Below are positions 63,229 to 64,000 of a stretch of DNA of 64,000 nucleotides, piece by piece. Made by a program: the position numbers and the translations under genes. Source of the DNA: Ficedula albicollis (lineage: Eukaryota; Chordata; Aves; Passeriformes; Muscicapidae); NCBI RefSeq assembly GCF_000247815.1, contig NC_021676.1, positions 186,001 through 250,000 on the forward strand, read 5' to 3'. The number at the start of each line of letters is the position of its first letter. The stretch's first letter is position 1. The notes under the pieces are model-generated. The model made no database searches. It had not been told where the DNA came from and saw nothing but the letters and a program-made list of their open reading frames with translations.

Positions 63229-64000
63229 TAATTTGAGGAAGTTCATTTTAGTGTTCTGTTTACTGCTTGGATCTTGGGGCTGGAAGTTACCTTGTGTTAT
63301 TTCTTGCCACATCTTGGGGTAGTTTTGCATGCTTATTTTACCTTTGGGGTTTAAGTGGTTTTTTGGTAGTTGCCCTTTTTTTTTTTTTTTAAAGGTTTGC
63401 TAAATTAATTATTTAGAGAAGAAAAGCCAGGTAAAGCCAAGTAAGTGCATCTCTGCTCCGTGAAGGTTCGGAAATGCAAAGCCATGGAGGGGGAAGGGAT
63501 CAAGCATTTTGAAACAGCAATATTTGAAAACTGTTTTAAAGTTAATCCTTTCAGTAGGAGACCCGATAACAACTTCCTTGGCAGGCTTGTGCAGGTGACG
63601 CTAAAGCTTTCCTGGCTCCCGCATCTGTATCTGTTTGCTGCAATGCCATCAGGAGCTTTTGCCACAGGGTCCCTTCTCCCCCCGCCAGCCCAGGGTGGCA
63701 GGGCTGCTCCCCGGGCAGGCAGAGCAGCGGAGCGATGCCCGCGCTGACCCGGCCAGCGGCTCATGGCAATGTCCCGACTCGAGGCATGTGACAGCAGGGC
63801 TGTGCTGGCGCTGCTGCTGGCACGGCTCCTGCCGGGGGGAGCTGCCCCCAGCCCCAGCAGCGCACTGCTCCCCGCTTCCAGGGCCTTTGGGGTCCTAAAC
63901 GGGGAGAATACCTGGCACACCTGCCCAGCCAGGTGTCGTCCTGTTCCCCAAAACTGGCTCCAGCTGGGAAGTCCCTGCCCCTGCAGCCCCCTCCTCTCAG
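63229..64000. other. Unique DNA to the window end, GC-rich island at 63650-63860
   Basis: AT-rich with a T run at 63378-63392, then CpG-containing GC-rich DNA at 63650-63860 (GAGCGATGCCCGCGCTGACC). No exon was recognised. The window ends in GC-rich unique sequence. Confidence 0.5.

Overview
The window looks like vertebrate nuclear DNA, most likely from a bird. Three 5'-truncated CR1 retrotransposon pieces have the avian/reptilian CR1 3' end. There are CpG-rich islands, and the spacer is unique and AT-rich. I see no bacterial-style gene packing, no operon, and no dense Alu/L1-type repeats. I could not recognise one protein-coding exon, tRNA, rRNA or known ncRNA. Every long open frame lies in a tandem repeat or homopolymer, where frames stay open for trivial reasons. 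The best reading is an intergenic or large intronic stretch, without any gene I can name.

The dominant feature is tandem repetition: about fifteen arrays, roughly 9 kb of 64 kb. In order they are: a 21/22-bp minisatellite (607-1313); a 1,432-base poly-C tract ending in (GGGCC)6 (14579-16040); sixteen 43-bp units (16341-17028); a 16-bp array (23026-23342); poly-C (24095-24463); interstitial telomeric repeats split by two poly-C tracts (26111-26701); C128-A44 (29722-29893); a 20-bp array with an 80-bp higher-order repeat (32781-33380); poly-C between two 30-bp direct repeats (40956-41542); an ACTAG/AATAG pentamer array (44926-45650); a near-perfect (GGGTTT)n array of about 0.9 kb (48588-49523); an 11-bp array (53904-54104); a C-rich 16-bp array interrupted by poly-C tracts of 112 and 1,048 bases (58211-59730); a 10/11-bp array (62661-62932); and a last poly-C tract (63104-63228).

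Between the arrays lie CR1 pieces (6474-6650 minus, 25445-25616 plus, 57755-58210 minus, perhaps 57255-57315 plus). There are GC/CpG-rich islands near 16011-17300, 23343-23590, 27610-27900, 28550-29290, 32330-34260, 55090-55275, 59870-60240 and 63650-63860. Short local tandem duplications (83, 78, 57 and 21 bp) and several AT-rich stretches that read like conserved non-coding DNA also occur. The conservation itself cannot be tested from one sequence.

The most striking observation is that all nine poly-C tracts of 100 bases or more (4,185 bases together) run C on the same strand, and there is no comparable poly-G tract. At least five of the nine are flanked on both sides by copies of the same repeat. 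Either this is a systematic read or assembly artefact in G-quadruplex-prone tandem repeats, or it is a real strand-oriented homopolymer expansion. I consider the artefact more likely for most tracts. Raw single-molecule reads would settle it.
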